A DNA stretch of 13,800 bases from Dunaliella salina (Eukaryota > Chlorophyta > Chlorophyceae > Chlamydomonadales > Dunaliellaceae), in contig MU069442.1 of NCBI GenBank assembly GCA_002284615.2, forward strand, positions 285,766 through 299,565. The letters run 5' to 3'. The position numbers were made by a program, and so were the translations under genes. Of the stretch, positions 1 through 8,193 are shown in pieces (within the stretch, counting starts at the first letter, position 1; every line of letters begins with the position of its first letter). The notes under the pieces were generated by a model. It made no database searches, was not told the DNA's origin, and was given only the letters and a program-made list of their open reading frames with translations.

Positions 1-72
<72 letters not shown>
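1..72. repeat. (CA)n microsatellite, truncated by window edge
   Basis: A perfect CA dinucleotide run begins at the left edge and ends at base 72, about 36 copies within the window. It continues to the left by an unknown amount. About 90 bases of unremarkable sequence separate it from the first long open frame. Confidence 0.98.
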
Positions 73-73
<1 letters not shown>

Positions 74-164
74 TCGAAGCACGCAAGTGAGTCCATATTT
101 TGTACCTTCACACATAGGCGTGCACGCCTCCATGCAACTCTGAACACATACATCATGGTCGCGC

Positions 165-722
165 ATGCATGCTCAAGGGCAGAGCATTGTGCAACAGTGC
201 GGACCTAACACTTGTTGCACCTTCAATGTGCCTTGGACAGAGTACCTCCAAGATGATGATACCGAGGCTGCTGCTCAGCCCACCCCCAAGCGCAAGCGTG
301 GGCACACCCAGCAAGGCAGCCGGAAGGGTGCACACCTGCTTGCAGACAGTGATGAAGACAGTGGCGTGAATGGAGTGGGCGTGGGTGCAGATGCTGGCGC
401 AGAGGGCGTAAGAAGGGTGGCGGAAGGGCATGCAGCTCATGGGGAGCGCTTCAAAGGGGAGGTATTGTCTGCGTTGAGCAGCAGTGACAACGAAGATGGG
501 CAGCAGGAGCAGCAACGGTTAGGGGGCAAGAACGGAAGGGGAGGCAGGTTGAAGCGTGGAGGGCTCCAAGAAAGGCAGGAGCAGCAGGAAGCAGTGGAGG
601 TCAAACACGAGGAGGATGGGGCACCGCCCATGTCTGGGCCTCCTGCTGCTGTCTCCACTCCGGGCCTCATGAGCTCTGCTGCTGCTGGCCCAGAGAATGG
701 TGGTGACTTTGGGGCAGAACAG
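165..722 (+). CDS. Possible 5' exon (exon 1): low-complexity nuclear-type protein, XPB extension or tail of an upstream gene
   Basis: An open frame starts at ATG 165 and runs to a candidate donor CAG|gtgtgt after base 722; read through, it stops at 753-755. The 186 residues contain a basic cluster (PTPKRKRG), acidic serine patches (ADSDEDSG, SSSDNEDG) and Gln/Glu/Gly-rich stretches. This composition is typical of a disordered nuclear tail, and I recognise no domain. The candidate donor ends on a codon boundary (phase 0), and the exon at 2522 opens in phase 0, so the two can be joined without a frameshift; a chance match has odds of about one in three. Alternatively an acceptor near 238 (ggacag before AGTACCTCC) would make this an internal exon of a gene entering from the left. 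Whether it belongs to XPB is unresolved. Confidence 0.4.
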
Positions 723-894
723 GTGTGTAATGGCCTTGCAGGTCCTGGAGAGTAGAGGTGGAGGCAAGGTAAAGTAAGGTTAGGTTACTTGCTATCCGCT
801 GAGAAGGGCAGCTGATCGGAAGCAATGAGGCCTGTGACCAGGCTCCGCCCAAAAAGTCACACATTTTGGACAGGCTCAACTCACAAAACTTGGA

Positions 895-1530
895 CAGGGG
901 AGGTGGTGGAGGAGCTGCAAGAGCAGGCAGCGTGTGCGCAGCACCTGCAGGCACAGGTGGCATAGCTGCAAGCAAAAGTAGGGCAACTGTTTCCATGAAG
1001 GAAAGTCCTTGGAACAGGTTACATAGCTAAACCTGGGCTGCTTAGCTTGTGCAAAAAGGGCATTGAAGGCCTGTATGCCTCCAGCGTTCCCTGGCAATGT
1101 GCCCTACATGACCTGAGCCTTTAGGGGGTTTGGCAAACAGGACAGCCGTGCAAAAAGAAGGACAGTAGCACAGCAGCTGTGTGCTTGAGCATTCCCTGGC
1201 GATGTGCCCTGGGTTTCAAAATGTTTTGGAAAGAGGACAAACCCCGCGCAAAAAGGAGGACCGTAGCAGAGCTGCAAGCAGAAGCATGGCAGCTGTGTGC
1301 GTTGGGCATTCCCTGGCAGTGTGCCCTGCAGGTCTTGGGTTTCATAGGGGGTTTTGGGAAAGAGGACAACTGTGCAAAAAGAAGGACATTAGTGGGGCTG
1401 CGAGCTGAAGCAAGGCAGCATCTGTGTGCCTGAAGTGTTTCCTGTAGCAACGTGCCCTGCAGCACTTGGGTTTCATGGGTTTTGGGAAAAGGACATATCC
1501 TGTGCAAAAAGAAGGACCGAATATGATGCT
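895..1530 (+). repeat. Degenerate tandem array, unit about 105-130 bp, in intron 1
   Basis: Four clear units are anchored by the string ttccctgg at 1087, 1192 and 1309 and a variant near 1438. Each unit also carries a tgtgccct block, a gggtttca/ttttgg block and a gtgcaaaaagaaggac block (1149, 1371 and 1506; variant gcgcaaaaaggaggac near 1248). A weaker fifth unit may start near 895 (gaggagctgcaagagcaggc compared with gcagagctgcaagcagaagc at 1266). The Leu/Ala/Gln-rich open frames here arise from the repeated unit. No known element family was recognised. Confidence 0.75.
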
Positions 1531-2200
1531 GCATGCCCCCAGAGTGGACAGTTCAGAACAAGAGATTTCAAGTGTACAAGTTGGCAACGGGGTTGAAGCC
1601 TTCAGCCAGAACGGTGGGCTCAGCTTTCTCTAGTACACTGGAAAAAACCTTAGCTTTGAAGAGACTTCTGTACGTGCTGCTGCTCATTGACAGGGTGAGA
1701 CCCCCAATTGCATGTCCAACACACCCTCAGCTGTGATGTATGCCGAGAGTGGATGAGCTTAAGCTTTTGCTGGTCCTCTACCTGGAGCTGGCACGAGAGC
1801 AGGAGCTCAGGATTCCTCGAGCTTACACACTTGAGCCATATGGGCTATGACAGATCAGTAGGGTTGGACACCCATTTCTGGGAGCCTCGGTGAGCATGAG
1901 GCCCGCATAGACTCGGTTGGTCTACATTGCAGAACGAAGGGACAGAAATGAGGTGGGTGTCACCAGGAATCCGAGCAAGAGACTGGGCGAGCCCAAGACT
2001 CGGCGAATCTCTTGGAGTCTATGCCAGATGTCTGTTGTCGCTTATTTACCCATGGCTACAGATCAGTCGTTCAGTGCGCACAATGCATGCAGTGGAAGGC
2101 TCATTGTTGTGCCCAAGTGCCTGTGAGCAGGATATTGTTGCTCCCACTTTCAGCACGCTTTCCCTGCTCATGTGCATGTCTCTGCGCGCATGCCATGGCA
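1531..2200 (+). other. Rest of intron 1, with one short unassigned open frame
   Basis: Between the tandem array and the exon 2-edge copies there is no recognisable gene. A 36-codon ATG frame at 1740-1850 encodes a Leu/Glu-rich helical-looking peptide (it includes LLLVLYLELAREQELRIP) and ends in TGA. An in-frame TGA at 1734-1736 precedes the ATG, so it cannot be spliced from the ctcag at 1726-1730. Another stretch near 1639-1693 reads LEKTLALKRLLYVLLLIDR just before a gtgaga donor-like site. These could be fragments of a dead exon or chance. I assign no function. Confidence 0.4.
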
Positions 2201-2208
2201 TGGCCGCC

Positions 2209-2521
2209 ATCACTACCCTGCCCAGCTGCACATGCTGTTGTGTGTCTCCAATCCATTCCACGGGACACATACAACCCTGATGCGGTGCACGTTGCCACCC
2301 TCACTATCACTACCCTGCCCAGCTGTACACGTTGTTGTTCGTCACCGATCCACTCCACAGGACACGTACGACCCTGATGCGTTGCCCATCACCGTCCTCA
2401 CCATCATGTCCAGTTGTTCACGCGCTGTGTGTTGATGACGGGACAGGACGCATATGACCTTGGTGAACACGTATGACCCCGTTGGACACATATGACCCTG
2501 GTGGGCTTGCATTGATGACAG
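2209..2521 (+). repeat. Decayed tandem copies of the exon 2 acceptor and 5' edge
   Basis: Two ~96-bp units start near 2209 and 2305 with tcactaccctgcccagctg. They end in copies of the first ~20 bases of exon 2 (gacacgtacgaccctgatgc) at 2264 and 2361. The 2361 copy is exact for the first 20 bases and keeps an AG acceptor. Three shorter variants follow at about 2446, 2467 and 2484 (gacgcatatgacctt, aacacgtatgacccc, gacacatatgaccct). The real exon edge is at 2522. In the exon frame a stop (TGA 2516-2518) sits directly upstream of it. Confidence 0.8.
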
Positions 2522-2813
2522 GACACGTACGACCCTGATGCCCTAGAGGATCTAGGCACTGACGACGGGGCCACTCCTCCTAGTGCCCCTGGAAGCAGAA
2601 GCAGGGATGAAGCTGGGAAGAGGGGCGCAGCTGCAGGTGCAGCAGGGAGCCAGCAGCGGAAGAGCAAGCGCCAGGCGCCCAGCAGAAGAGCATCAGCAGC
2701 AGCAGGGAGGCAGCGGCGGGGCAGGGGAGCGAAGGGCGGCGGGAGCGACGAAGAGGACGAGGAGATGGAGGACGCGCGCCTAGATGAGGAGTATGATGGA
2801 GAGGAGGATGCTG
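2522..2813 (+). CDS. XPB: XPB exon 2: acidic/basic N-terminal tail
   Basis: The exon opens after gatgacag in phase 0 and ends CTG|gtgagtg after the first base of a codon (phase 1). It encodes 97 residues: DTYDPDALEDLGTDD, then a Ser/Gln/Arg/Lys-rich basic segment (QQRKSKRQAPSRR, RQRRGRGAKGGG), then an acidic block (SDEEDEEMEDARLDEEYDGEEDAG). Human XPB also starts with a basic stretch followed by a DEED-rich stretch, so this fits its disordered N-terminal extension, though such tails are poorly conserved. Phase-1 joining to 3831 makes a continuous acidic run across the splice (GEEDAG-AMDEEDSEAYDEED). The only in-frame ATG is 2764. If exon 1 does not belong to the gene, translation could start there, or at 3836 in the next exon. 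Confidence 0.7.
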
Positions 2814-2838
2814 GTGAGTGTGGGGGTAGAGGAATCGT

Positions 2839-2960
2839 GGGAAAGAGAGGACACTTTTAGAGAGATGGGGAACCAAAAAGGGAGAGGATCCATAGGAAAG
2901 AGAGGACGCTGAAGAGAGGTAGGGAACCAAAAAGGGTTAGAAGCCATAGGATAGAGAGGG
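2839..2960 (+). repeat. Tandem repeat, ~55-bp unit, just inside intron 2
   Basis: Units starting ggaaagagaggac at 2839 and 2895 and a partial unit ggatagagaggg at 2949 share gggaaccaaaaaggg and end in ccata. The spacing is 56 then 54 bp. The array is purine-rich on the + strand and starts about 25 bases after the exon 2 donor. Confidence 0.85.
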
Positions 2961-2969
2961 ACCACATAA

Positions 2970-2971
<2 letters not shown>

Positions 2972-3026
<55 letters not shown>

Positions 3027-3044
3027 TGTGTGTGTGTGTGTGTG
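2972..3044. repeat. (TG)n microsatellite in intron 2
   Basis: About 36 TG dinucleotides with a single interruption (tgtgagtg, near 3025). It lies in the same intron as the longer, complementary (CA)n at 3556-3689. Confidence 0.98.
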
Positions 3045-3410
3045 ATTTACTTGGCATTGAGCAAATCATGATGCAGCAGTGGAGGTCATTGAGGTATACA
3101 TGACCGGTCTTTCTGGTAAATCTTTGTGCTTGCATGTCTGTTGGGCTTGCCTGGTGCCTTCCTTCAGCTTCACACTGTACCATACACAGACAATTGCTTG
3201 TGTTCTGACCAGCAGCGAGCTGTGCATTGGTGGGAGATTATGTTAGTGTTAGCGCTGACTGTTGGGTCTTTCCTTTATGCATACTGGCCGTGTCCAGCGT
3301 AGGCTTTTACTTTTTACTGGCAGCAAGCTGTGCGCGTGCCTCCTCCTTACCCAGCACTTACAAGGCAATTTAACCTCTAGTCATGTTCACTGATGGGCAA
3401 GAAAATTCCA

Positions 3411-3545
3411 TGCATGCATGTGCACTCTGTTCCGAGGCAAGCCTGCCACACTCTGCCATACACATGCATGTCACATCCTGCCATACACATGCATGCCACA
3501 TCCTGCCACACACATGCATGCAACATCCTGCCACACATATACATG
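3411..3545 (+). repeat. ~30-bp minisatellite next to the intron 2 (CA)n
   Basis: About three units of the form catacacatgcatgycacatcctgc follow one another from about 3457 to 3545. The block 3413-3459 (gcatgcatgtgcactctg...aagcctgccacactctgccat) recurs at 3690-3741, on the far side of the (CA)n tract. The microsatellite therefore lies between direct repeats of about 50 bp. Confidence 0.8.
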
Positions 3546-3554
3546 AATGTGAAC

Positions 3555-3692
<138 letters not shown>

Positions 3693-3830
3693 TGCATGCA
3701 TGTGGGCTCTCCTCTGACACAAGCCTGCCACACTCTGCCATTAACACCCCACAAACTGCCGCAAATACCCCACAATGAAGCGCCGGCACCGTGATGTAAG
3801 GGCATGTATTGACAAATTACATATGAGCAG

Positions 3831-4072
3831 GAGCCATGGATGAGGAAGACAGTGAAGCTTATGATGAAGAGGATGAGGAGGAGGGGAAAGCGGGCAGCGG
3901 TGGGCGAGGCAGCAAACGACGCCAACAAGCAAAGTCTGCACGGGGAGGTGGTGGGGGTGGGAAAGGAAGGGGAGGTGGTAAAGGGGGAGGTCGGACCTCA
4001 AAAGCGGCGGCAGCAGGGAATGTGCCTGGCAAGCTGCCCAGCCTGGGGGGTGCTGACCTGAGCAACCCTGAG
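3831..4072 (+). CDS. XPB: XPB exon 3: acidic then Gly/Lys-rich N-terminal region
   Basis: The acceptor is atatgagcag|GAGCC. With the G carried from exon 2 it reads GGA GCC ATG GAT, putting ATG 3836 in frame. The exon ends NPE|gtgagtg in phase 0 after 79 further codons. The sequence runs from an acidic block (MDEEDSEAYDEEDEEEGK) to a basic glycine-rich block (GSKRRQQAKSARGGGGGGK, GRGGGKGGGRTSK), then a short linker (VPGKLPSLGGADLSNPE) leading into the conserved XPB domain in exon 4. This matches the disordered, charged leader that precedes the conserved N-terminal domain in XPB proteins, but here it is much longer than the roughly 60 residues in human. ATG 3836 is an alternative start if the upstream exons prove non-coding. 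The codons are GC-rich compared with the flanking introns. Confidence 0.8.
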
Positions 4073-4333
4073 GTGAGTGTGAACACGTCCTCTTTGATCC
4101 TTCCTGCTCGCTTGCTAGTTAGGGGACCTTCACTTAATGCACGCAGCCTCTGGCCTGCATAGACTTTCTTCTTTTTTTTATCCTTCTTATGCTGCGTCAC
4201 TCTGCCTTCTCTGCAGCGAGCAGTGTCTAATTGGAGTTGAGGAAGTGACTGGTACTTCTGTGCAAGCATGTTTGCGCGCGTGCAACACATAATGCATGCA
4301 ACGTGCGTTCCGCACTCATCAGCTGACTATCCT

Positions 4334-4500
4334 ACAGTGTGGACTGAGATGGCTGTGGACTCAGATGGCTCCACATGCAGGCCTAGTAGAGTCTGACCCT
4401 AGGCAAGTCTCTCAGTTCGTGGTGATGTCCTCTCTCGGTGGTGCAATTCAACAATGTGGACAAGAGCGATGGTCCACAGCCTGCTCAATTGGGCAAGCCT
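4334..4500 (+). repeat. Partial decayed copy of the exon 4 5' part in intron 3
   Basis: Bases 4453-4497 (caatgtggacaagagcgatggtccacagcctgctcaattgggcaagc) match the opening of exon 4 (ttggacggtgtgggcgaggatggtccacagcctgcccaagtgggcaac) at a spacing of about 82 bp. The copy lacks a good acceptor. A still weaker pair (tgtggactgagatggc, tgtggactcagatggc) at 4338-4372 may be an older remnant of the same unit. Confidence 0.75.
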
Positions 4501-4531
4501 TTTTTTAAGCAACCCTTTCTCTGTGTCGCAG

Positions 4532-4675
4532 TTGGACGGTGTGGGCGAGGATGGTCCACAGCCTGCCCAAGTGGGCAACACTGACTTTTCAAGCCTGCAC
4601 CTCAAGGCTGACCACCTCAATAGGCCCCTGTGGGCCACACCAGACGGCCATATCTTCCTAGAAACTTTCTCTCAG
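4532..4675 (+). CDS. XPB: XPB exon 4: start of conserved XPB N-terminal domain
   Basis: The acceptor ctgtgtcgcag and donor CAG|gtgggtg enclose exactly 48 codons, phase 0 to phase 0. The segment [25 protein letters not shown] aligns with human XPB 67-91 ([25 protein letters not shown]) and equally with plant XPB. That makes this the start of the conserved N-terminal domain that anchors XPB in TFIIH through p52 and p8. The first half ([21 protein letters not shown]) is the variable lead-in. Neighbouring introns carry partial copies of this exon: a 5' fragment about 82 bp upstream and a 3' fragment about 115 bp downstream. This is one of the diagnostic exons for identifying the gene. Confidence 0.93.
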
Positions 4676-4688
4676 GTGGGTGTCAGGG

Positions 4689-4785
4689 TGCAACACTGAC
4701 TTTTCTGGCCTGCTTTTCAAGGCTGACCACCTCAATCGGCACCTTTGGGCCACACCAGACAGCCACATCCTCTTAGAAACTTTCC
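4689..4785 (+). pseudogene. Tandem duplicate of the 3' two-thirds of exon 4 (decayed exon)
   Basis: From 4691 the sequence copies exon 4 from 4576 onward at a spacing of 115 bp. By eye about 88% of bases match, with a 2-base deletion near the end. The frame stays open: [16 protein letters not shown] then HLWATPDSHILLETFQ. Two positions usually conserved in XPB are altered (RPLW to RHLW, PDGH to PDSH). The donor is gone: ctcag|gtgggt has become ccag|agggg. It abuts the left end of the fold-back element at about 4780-4785. It looks like a non-functional duplicated exon. Confidence 0.85.
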
Positions 4786-5125
4786 AGAGGGGGGCGACGA
4801 GCCCAAATTGCTTAATATGTTTTTTCCCATCTTTGTTTCTCAAATCTAGCCATGCCAACCATTACCTTTCCATAAATCACAATGTTCACAAAAAATCCAT
4901 GAAAATTGGAGGCCTCCAGATCACTCTCCTGGCCTCAGATCACCCCAAAAAGGCCCCAGCTCCTCACCAAGACCATTTTTCACTTCCACAATTTTGTGTG
5001 TGTGTGTGTAATCCCCATATGTTATGGTAATATCCTGCATATTCAAAAATAGGAAAGAAGGAGGTCAAAATTGACCTTTTTGGCACTCCCTGTGATGCAA
5101 TTTCTCTGAGGGAGATGGCTAAAAA

Positions 5126-6347
5126 TCAGGCGCCACAACCCTGTGTGATATCCTGCCTTTTGCCAGCCAGGCCACCTCTGCCCATTCTGAGAACACCTTC
5201 TGAAAGCTAGTAGAAAAAGCAAATTTTCAGCGCTAAGCTGGTCCCATTTGGTGAACCCTGCTGCACGCTAGGTCTGCATGTTTGCGCACTCAGCCAGCAA
5301 AACTCACCCCCTGTGTGCCCTAACCCTCCAGCTGCACCCCCAAGCCTGCAGGTGGACCCCAGGATGGTCCCTGAGTGCACTGGTGGCCACCTGATGCGAG
5401 CTGGCAGGGGGCTGTCCTGGGGGTGCTCCAAAGCCAGTTCAGAGGGGTGATGACGATAGGGAACGGCTTTCTATTAATATTTAATGAAATGTTGATGCTT
5501 CAGCGGAGTGTTGGGACGGGGTCCGGATTTCAAATCCTTATTTCGTTCAAATTTCCGCTGACAGTCAGTGATTTGAGGGTGTAACCTTAATGTTTGATTA
5601 CAATGAAATAAAGTTACGCGCATTAAATCTCAGGACATTGCAAAATTTTCGGTGCATTCGAGAAAATCATGTACTCCAGCGCATAACTTTGCTCTTTATA
5701 TCATAAAAAGTGCATTGAATTCCTCGCATATGTGCCCAAAAGCAAAAATTTGGCAATTTTTAGCTCCAACGACTTTGCGAAGCCCAGCAGCTCCTCCCAG
5801 GCGCCTATCATGGCAGCCCGCGGCATCAGTGTTGATGATGACAACCCCAGGTATCAGCCAGGACAGACAGCGGGCGCGGAGGTGGCCTATCCGGGCTTGG
5901 CCAGACCTCCCTGCTTTCGTGCATCTGTCCGTGCGATGAAAATCTGACAAGCACCAGGGGCCCTCAGGACTACCCAAAATTACTTGCAATATTACCAGCA
6001 GGCTCCCTAAACACTTGCAGCTGCAGTCTGGGCCCAAGCAGGGTCGCTCTCAAGAGTGGCACTTACCAGAGGTGACCAAGAAACGCAGGTATCTGACACA
6101 CCTTGTGCTCCTTAATTATGTAAATATTAATAGAAAACCATCTGCCAACTCAAAACACTGAATGGTGGGCCCAGATGGAAGAAATCCCAGTTTCTGATGC
6201 ACAGAGCTCAACCTGAGCCACATCCAGATGCCACCAACAAGCCAGACAAGTCCTCTGGTCCAAAGAAGCAACTTTCCCCGCTCAGAAGTGGGTTTGAAAG
6301 TGTCCGGCAGTATATCACCCAAATTTGGCATAGGTTGTGGCGGCTGA
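5126..6347. mobile_element. Second element nested in the left arm of the fold-back element
   Basis: The interrupted arm resumes cleanly after 6347, which defines an insertion of about 1.2 kb. Its ends are inverted copies: CAGGCGCCACAACC on the left, and the reverse complement of the right end CAGCCGCCACAACC (13 of 14). More distant patches of inverted similarity follow (tgatatcctgcc / tgatatactgcc), and a 19-base inverted pair TTTCTATTAATATTTA lies near 5470 and 6125. The flanks gctaaaaat (left) and actgaaagt (right) match at 6 of 9 positions with only transitions, compatible with a decayed 8-9 bp target-site duplication. No transposase frame was found. Confidence 0.55.
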
Positions 6348-6516
6348 CTGAAAGTCTGTATCTGACCAACCACTGGGTCTTTTCACTCCATTTGCAATTT
6401 TACTTCTTTCATACAAGGGCTCCATCACCCAATATCATCCAATTTGGTGCAGTGGGTGGTCAGATATGGAGTTTGGGCGATGAAAACTAAAGTTTAAAAC
6501 GTGGCTAATTAGGCAC

Positions 6517-6595
6517 GTGTGCCCCAACTGGAAATTCTTGAACTCTAGTGCTACCGAAGGAACTTGAGCTTAAATCTTGCCAGTTGGGGCGCACA
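6517..6595. repeat. Hairpin at the centre of the fold-back element
   Basis: gtgtgccccaactgg (6517-6531) is nearly the reverse complement of ccagttggggcgcaca (6580-6595), giving a stem of about 15 bp with one mismatch around a ~48-base loop. Confidence 0.75.
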
Positions 6596-7270
6596 TATGC
6601 AGGGAAATTTGAAGAGTGCCAGAGGTAGGCGAGGAAGGCCTCAAGCAGGGGTACTTTTGAAATGTTCACCAATCATAGGCCCCCTAGGTTGCAATCTTCA
6701 AGCTTAGCATCAAATCTATTGTGTATCACCAAGTTTTGGTCTTGCAATTGAGGGGGCACCTTCCTAATCAGCCGCGGCGTGAACCCTAGTTTTCACCACA
6801 ACAACACCATATCTGACCACCCACTGCACCAAATTAGGTACTTTTGGGTGATTTGGAGTCCTTGTTCCAAAAAAATATCATTGCAAAGAAATGGAGTGAA
6901 AAGACCCAGTGGTTGGTCAGGTACAGAATTTTAACCATTTCCCTTAGAGAAATTGCAGCACAGGGGGTGCCAGAAAGGTCAATTTTTGACCTTCTTCGTC
7001 CCCACTTTTGAATATGGAGGATGTTAGCAACACATGTTAGACTTGTAAATACAAAATTTTGGGAGTGGAAAATGGTTCCAAGGTGGAGTTGTAGGCCATT
7101 TCAGGGTAATCTGAGACCATGAGAGTGATCTGGGGTCAACCGATTTTCGTCATTTTTTGGTGGACATGATTTTAATTGATATTATAATGGTTGGCATAGT
7201 CAGATTTGGAAACATTGGCGGGAAAAAAATATTTCCAGCAATTTGGGCCCGTCGTCCCCTCTGAAAAAGT

Positions 7271-7928
7271 ACCTCCATTTCAGGCCTCCGTTGTCCCCCT
7301 CCAAAACTTTCTGGCAGGTGGATGCCTGGGCAGTTTCTGTGTTGTAGCCTGGTCTGGTCGTTGGCTTGCTTGGAAGCCCGAACAAGCTCAATGATCCAGG
7401 AAAAACTCAATCGGAAACAAGCAAAAGGTGGCTCTGATTTCGTTTCTACTCCAGCATTCATGCCTCACTTGTGCCTCACAAAAACTTGCAGTACATGAGA
7501 TCGATTGCATGCAGGAAGCTTTGCAGCTCAAACTGTCAAAATGGGTGTGTCAGCGGTACTGAGGTTTATGGAAACACAGCAGAATGTTTGTTGGAAGTGC
7601 TTCCTCTCTGCCTCTTGTTCCCTACACTCTTTCCTCATACGCGTTTCTCATACATGCAATCCTCACACATCCATTCCTCACACATGATCCTCACTTTCAT
7701 TCACTGATCATTCTGCTACACGCAGGTGCACAAACAATTTGAAGTGCTTCCCTGCCGCTTGTGTTCCTCACGTGTGCTCCTACACACGCGTACCTCACTT
7801 TCATTAACTGAACATTCTGCTACATGCAGGTGCACACACAATTGGTAGTGATTTCGTCCTGGGTTCCTTACATTCCTTCCTCACACGCATTCCTCACACT
7901 TATTTGCTGCTCACTCTGCCACATGCAG
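7271..7928 (+). repeat. End of intron 4 with tandem copies of the exon 5 acceptor region
   Basis: The motif cattctgctacaygcag|gtgcacaaacaa occurs with acceptor AGs before 7726 and before 7830, then as the real one (ctctgccacatgcag|gtgtacaaacaa) at 7929; the spacing is 104 and 99 bp. A weaker copy of the downstream part (tttgttggaagtgcttcctctctgcc) lies near 7588. The copies include only about 12 bases of exon 5 before diverging. Bases 7271-7560 contain nothing recognisable. Confidence 0.8.
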
Positions 7929-8006
7929 GTGTACAAACAAGCACAGGACTTCCTGGTGGCCATTGCAGAGCCTGTGTGCAGGCCTGAGCATGTGCATGAA
8001 TACCAG
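7929..8006 (+). CDS. XPB: XPB exon 5: conserved N-terminal domain, AQDF...EPVCRP
   Basis: The exon is 26 codons, phase 0 at both ends, acceptor acatgcag and donor CAG|gtgtgg. It encodes [16 protein letters not shown] followed by [10 protein letters not shown]. This aligns without gaps to human XPB 92-117 and to plant XPB ([19 protein letters not shown]). The phenylalanine of AQDF corresponds to human Phe99, the site of the F99S change in xeroderma pigmentosum/Cockayne syndrome, and is conserved here. Exon 4 joins directly ([11 protein letters not shown] against human FLEAFSP-VYKY), confirming that the whole 3.25-kb intervening block, including the transposon-like element, is intron. The unspliced frame continues only to the TAG at 8085-8087. 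Confidence 0.95.
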
Positions 8007-8193
8007 GTGTGGACGAACAGACAGGGAGAGTGTGATGTGCTATTCATGGAGAGCAAAAGTAGTATTAAGAAGCGAGCATGCAAGTAGTTGAAGCTGGATC
8101 AAGTTCCCTCCACTTTAACCCCTGTACCTTGAGTCTGTATTTGATGCAAAAAAGAAGGGGAACATGATTATCATACGCATGTAACTTAAGCCG
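8007..8193 (+). other. 5' part of intron 5
   Basis: This is non-coding sequence between the exon 5 donor and the minisatellite. The exon 5 frame reads on for 26 codons into a stop, but that reading has no similarity to XPB. Nothing else is recognisable. Confidence 0.7.

Larger units (their letters stand above)
4780..7270. mobile_element. Long inverted-repeat (fold-back) DNA element in intron 4
   Basis: The left arm 4785-5125 is the reverse complement of 6930-7263, about 75% identical by eye. Both ends read CAGAGGGG inward, followed by CGACGRGCCCAAATTGC. A second arm pair, 6352-6535 and the reverse complement of about 6750-6928, continues the same palindrome: CTGACCAACCACTGGGTCTTTTCACTCC and AATTTGGTGCAGTGGGTGGTCAGATATGG occur in both. 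The original element was therefore an ~1.3 kb palindrome with ~520-bp arms and a ~220-bp centre, and its left arm is now split by sequence at 5126-6347. No transposase-like frame is present, so it is non-autonomous. CAG-type ends suggest a hAT-like family, but no target-site duplication was convincing. Confidence 0.75.

Noticed and set aside
723..755. Exon 1 ending at its own stop codon (755)
   Set aside because: Not excluded, but a CAG|gtgtgt donor on a codon boundary and phase fit with the next exon make splicing at 722 at least as likely.
1740..1850. Small protein-coding gene (36 codons)
   Set aside because: It lies in a putative intron, has an in-frame stop just upstream and no recognised homologue; kept only as a note.
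1905..2025. Inverted duplication around gcatagactc / gagtctatgc
   Set aside because: Shared sequence is only about 10-12 bases; not distinguishable from chance.
4689..4785. Functional mutually exclusive exon 4b
   Set aside because: The donor GT is lost and conserved XPB positions are substituted, so a decayed copy is the simpler reading.
4680..5030. 116-residue open frame as a new gene
   Set aside because: Its first part is the duplicated exon 4 fragment and the rest is the inverted-repeat arm of the fold-back element.
7150..7461. Minus-strand open frame of 103 codons as a transposase remnant
   Set aside because: It overlaps the right arm of the inverted repeat and shows no DDE-type or other catalytic pattern.
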